Positions 21,773 to 24,494 of a stretch of 24,494 nucleotides of DNA are shown piece after piece. A program made the translations under genes and the position numbers. A model generated the notes under the pieces. The model did not search any database. It worked only from the letters and a program-made list of their open reading frames with translations, and had not been told where the DNA came from. Source of the stretch: CAMEON01 sp045602325 (GTDB lineage Bacteria; Bacillota; Clostridia; Oscillospirales; CAG-272); contig JAZSBH010000038.1 in assembly GCA_045602325.1 (NCBI GenBank), positions 1 to 24,494 of the forward strand. Reading direction: 5' to 3'. Every line of letters starts with the position of its first letter. Position 1 is the first letter of the stretch.

Positions 21773-22809
21773 ATGAACGGGTATAATGAATTTTACAGAG
21801 ATAACTATTACATCCTTCTGGGTGTGATGTTGGTATCAGCCTTTTTGCTGACCCTGCTCTTCGGACGGATCGTGCTTCCCATTCTTCGCCGCAAAAAGGC
21901 GGGACAGCCCATCAACGAGTACGTAGAGGCCCATCAGGTCAAGGCGGGCACCCCCACCATGGGCGGTATCAGCTTCGTCCCCTCTTTTCTGGCGGTTATG
22001 CTGGGCTTTATGGTCTACCTTGTTCTAACCTACGGTTGGGATTCTCCCCTCATGCCCATTGCTCTGGTCTGCTTGTACGCCTTGGGGAATGCCGTGATTG
22101 GCTTCGTGGACGACTATTTCAAACTCATGAAGCGCCACAACGAGGGCTTGACCGAAAAGCAAAAATTTCTCTTGCAGGTGCTTTTCGCCGCCGCCTTCCT
22201 TGCCATGATGGCAATTACAGGAAATCTCTCCACCGCCCTCTCCATCCCCTTCTTCGACGTGGAATGGGAACTGGGTTGCTTTGCTTACCCCGTCTATCTC
22301 ATCGTCATGGTGGGCTTTGTAAACGCCACTAACATCACCGACGGCCTGGACGGTCTGGCCTCCTCCATCTGTGCGACGGTGGCCGTCTTTATCGTGGCTT
22401 TCGCGGTGTCCGAATGGTACCTGTGGTCGGACGGCACCACCGATATCGTGGGATTTATGGGCGCGGCGCTCTTGGGCTGTGTTCTGGGATTCCTTGTTTA
22501 TAATCACCATCCTGCCAAGATGTTCATGGTGACACCGGCTCTCTCTTCCTGGGGGCTGTCATTATGGCCACCGGTGTCTGGGCGGGGGAGTTGCTTCTCT
22601 TCGTGTTGGCTGGATTTATGTTCGTCATTGAAATGCTCTCCAGCTTGCTTCAGCGCACCTACTACAAGCTAACCCATGGCAAGCGCATCTTCAAAATGGC
22701 GCCTCTCCACCACCACTTTGAGAAGTGCGGCTGGAAGGAGCGGGACATTGTTTTCGTGTTTACCCTTGTATCCCTTCTGTTCTGTGTCCTGGCATTGATT
22801 GGCCGATAA
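21773..22809 (+). CDS. mraY: Phospho-MurNAc-pentapeptide translocase MraY, interrupted by a one-base deletion
   Basis: MraY transfers phospho-MurNAc-pentapeptide to undecaprenyl phosphate in the membrane, making lipid I. The first 252 codons show HQVKAGTPTMGG (54-65), the aspartate pair FVDDYFKL (111-118), NATNITDGLDGLAS (184-197) and YNHHPAKMFM. After ATG 22526-22528 the frame is lost: restoring one G there (GGTGACACC instead of GTGACACC) gives the expected MGDTGS followed by FLGAVIMATGVWAGELLLF and MAPLHHHFEKCGWKE, ending at 22809. The restored protein is 345 residues, normal for MraY. As read, translation continues in the wrong frame to 22672 and loses the last helices. Because MraY is essential, a base-calling or assembly error in a short G run is the likeliest cause. 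The ATG follows an AAGGGAAGGA-type site. Confidence 0.93.
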
Positions 22810-22813
22810 TTTC

Positions 22814-22972
22814 AAATTGCAGTTTATCGGTGGAGTATGAACACCGTAGGGGCGCATTCTATATGCGCCCTCGTATGCCAAAAATTGGTGCACCTTGCTC
22901 TTTTTAACATCGGGCGGATATGGAATTCGCCCCTACGGTACAAATGAAACCCACCGATAAACCCAAATTTAC
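22814..22972. repeat. Nested palindromic repeat element between mraY and ftsW
   Basis: Outer arms AAATTGCAGTTTATCGGTGG (22814-22833) and CCACCGATAAACCCAAATTT (22952-22971) are inverted with about three mismatches. Inside is the second GTAGGGGCG-type palindrome (22843-22940) with a perfect 11-bp terminal inverted repeat (22844-22854 with 22928-22938), extending to about 28 bp with mismatches. The element fills the place where murD is usually found and lies just after the mraY stop. Confidence 0.75.
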
Positions 22973-23018
22973 CAATCGTTACACTCCATTTTCCCGAAAG
23001 AGAGGTGACCGTTTTCCC

Positions 23019-24362
23019 ATGAAATTCAAGTTTCCCCGTCCCGACTGGACTCGCGTCAAAAAGCAACTGAAACGGTACACCCCCAACAAGACGGGTGTCA
23101 AGAATCTTGGCGAGGACGTGGGACACGGACTGGACGCCATCAGCGACCGCATTGACCGTGCCACCGAGCATAACGATCCTATTTACTCCGAGCCCGTCTA
23201 TAAAAAGCCTGAGCCTGTGGATACCTCGGATTTGGTGCTGACCCGTGGGCATATCGATTATTCCTTCCTGTTCATCGTCATTGCGCTGTGTCTGTTCGGC
23301 GCTCTGATGGCCTTCAGCGCCAGCTCGGTTTACGCTGCCCAGTACCACGATGACAGCGCCTACTACGTCAAGCGCCACATTCTCTACCTGGTGCTGGCGA
23401 CCGCCGTCACCATCCCCTTCGTGTGGAAGGCGCGCCCTTGGTTCTGGCGGTTCTTTGGTGTAGCCTCTTACGCCGGATCGGTGGTTCTTCTGCTCCTGGT
23501 GCTCATCATCGGCTCCAGCTACGGATCGGGTGCGACCCGCTGGATCCAGATCGGTCCCATTTCGATCCAGCCCTCCGAGATCGCCAAAATGGCGGTCATC
23601 CTCTGCATTGCCCTCATCATGAGCAAGTATGAAAAACAGATCGCCGCCCGTCAGCGCTTCGGCGGTCAGTTCGTTTACGGCGTGCTCTACCCTATGATCG
23701 TGTTCGGCTTTATTTGTGCCCTCGTCATGCTGGAGCACCACCTGTCGGGTATCATCATCATCGGCCTCATGGGTCTCGTGACCATGTACATCGGGGGTAC
23801 CGACAAAAAGTGGTTTCTCTACCTCTTTGCCATTGGCGGTACGGCTGTGGTACTGGTGCTTTTGGTGTCTGATTACGCCATGCTTCGCGTAACCACCTGG
23901 CTCAACATTGAAAATGTAGATCCCCTGGGTTCGGCTTGGCAGACCCTCCAAGGTTTGAACGCCATTGGTTCTGGCGGATTCTTCGGTCGCGGACTGGGCA
24001 ACAGCCAACAGAAGTACGGCTACGTTTCCCAGCCCCAGAATGACTTTATCTTTACCATCGTCTGTGAGGAGCTGGGTTTTGTGGGCGCACTCGCCGTGGT
24101 GCTCCTGTTCGGGCTTCTGGTCTGGCGGGGATTCCGTATCGCCGCCAAGGCTCCCGACAAGTTCACCTCCATCGTGGTCTACGGTCTCATCGCCAAGGTA
24201 GCCCTTCAGGCCATTCTCAACATCGCGGTGGTGACCAACTCCATCCCCAACACGGGTATCGCCCTGCCCTTCTTCTCCTCGGGCGGTACGTCGCTGATTT
24301 TGCAGATCTTTGAGATGGGAATCATTTTGTCCATATCCAGATATTCGTACCAGAAACGGTAA
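23019..24362 (+). CDS. ftsW: SEDS-family peptidoglycan polymerase FtsW/SpoVE
   Basis: SEDS proteins polymerise glycan strands from lipid II in the membrane together with a class B PBP, here presumably the product of the gene at 16265. The 447-residue product has a basic cytoplasmic N-terminal region of about 75 residues, then about ten membrane segments beginning HIDYSFLFIVIALCLFG. Family signatures are RWIQIGPISIQPSEIAKMA, MLEHHLSGIIIIGLMG, the GRGLGNSQQKYGYVSQPQNDFIF loop, EELGF, and the C-terminal NTGIALPFFSSGGTSL. The position after mraY fits FtsW or the sporulation paralogue SpoVE; sequence alone does not separate them. The start at 23019 has AGAGAGGTGA upstream; the frame stays open to 22920, but that part lies in the repeat element. 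Confidence 0.94.
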   Translation: MKFKFPRPDWTRVKKQLKRYTPNKTGVKNLGEDVGHGLDAISDRIDRATEHNDPIYSEPVYKKPEPVDTSDLVLTRGHIDYSFLFIVIALCLFGALMAFSASSVYAAQYHDDSAYYVKRHILYLVLATAVTIPFVWKARPWFWRFFGVASYAGSVVLLLLVLIIGSSYGSGATRWIQIGPISIQPSEIAKMAVILCIALIMSKYEKQIAARQRFGGQFVYGVLYPMIVFGFICALVMLEHHLSGIIIIGLMGLVTMYIGGTDKKWFLYLFAIGGTAVVLVLLVSDYAMLRVTTWLNIENVDPLGSAWQTLQGLNAIGSGGFFGRGLGNSQQKYGYVSQPQNDFIFTIVCEELGFVGALAVVLLFGLLVWRGFRIAAKAPDKFTSIVVYGLIAKVALQAILNIAVVTNSIPNTGIALPFFSSGGTSLILQIFEMGIILSISRYSYQKR

Positions 24363-24494
24363 ATTGCAGTTTAGCGGGGAGCGGAGAACGGCCTCCGGCG
24401 GCTTAGAACCTTTTTGAAAAAAGGTTCTAAGAACTCCAAAAACCTTTATAACACAATGATTGTTTTATTAAAGGTTTTTGGGGAGTCCAGAGGG
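24363..24494. repeat. Modular palindromic repeat downstream of ftsW, cut by the window edge
   Basis: It begins at the ftsW stop with AAATTGCAGTTTA, the same end as the elements at 5818-6008 and 22814-22972. It contains a perfect 14-bp stem (24403-24416 with 24419-24432) and a perfect 13-bp inverted pair (24437-24449 with 24470-24482). The last bases, TTAAAGGTTTTTGG then GAGTCCAGA, match 5920-5940, so another module begins at the edge. The first stem could end dcw transcripts. Confidence 0.7.

Noticed and set aside
22526..22531. Programmed frameshift in mraY
   Set aside because: The codons TTC ATG GTG offer no slippery heptamer, no internal Shine-Dalgarno or adjacent strong pseudoknot is evident, and MraY is not known to use recoding.
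1..24494. tRNA, rRNA, CRISPR arrays, transposase genes
   Set aside because: None seen: no cloverleaf-like tRNA segments, no regular 25-40 bp spaced repeats and no transposase or integrase reading frame.

Overview
The window is a piece of a Gram-positive, spore-forming Firmicute chromosome, most likely an uncultured member of the Clostridia (Oscillospiraceae/Ruminococcaceae-like). This rests on strong AAAGGAGG-type ribosome binding sites, TTGACA-N17-TATAAT promoters, a GerA/SpoVAF-type spore germination protein, a division and cell-wall (dcw) cluster in clostridial order, a MurE that keeps the DAP-binding arginine, and GC-rich palindromic intergenic repeats. Taxonomy is inferred from gene content, not from a marker gene.

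Positions 1-9520 hold minus-strand genes. From right to left they are: an ECF sigma factor (8909-9490) translationally coupled to a membrane-anchored protein with three internal repeats (7344-8912); an AlaX-type alanyl-tRNA editing protein (6006-7223); a YwaF/TMEM164-like membrane protein (5017-5793); a three-gene operon with a ThyX-like protein, a small two-TM protein and an SGNH hydrolase (4909-3203); and the serine pathway genes serC (1911-3002) and serA (500-1660). Consensus sigma-A promoters, all with 17-bp spacers, were found before serC, the three-gene operon, alaX and the sigma gene. Intrinsic terminators follow serA and the repeat-protein gene.

From 9713 the genes are on the plus strand: a Na/Pi cotransporter with a PhoU-like tail, preceded by PhoP-box-like repeats; a spoVAF-like germination gene; then the dcw cluster mraZ - rsmH - ftsL-like - ftsI/PBP - murE - murF - mraY - ftsW (13520-24362). 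Together the dcw genes make and polymerise lipid-linked peptidoglycan precursor at the division septum. The cluster starts at a TTGAAA-N17-TATAAT promoter whose start site lies inside five TGGTG-type direct repeats at about 10-bp spacing, a candidate MraZ operator. An intrinsic terminator sits between ftsL and the PBP gene. murD is absent between mraY and ftsW, where a palindromic repeat lies instead.

The main anomalies are: a one-base deletion in mraY that breaks the MGDTGS motif (probably a sequence error, otherwise a lethal lesion); a family of modular palindromic repeats abutting stop codons of serC, alaX, mraY and ftsW; an operator-like inverted repeat centred on the -10 box of the ECF sigma gene; an AT-rich, mosaic-looking middle section in the sigma partner protein; and an FtsL-like protein with an N-terminal cytoplasmic region of about 220 residues.
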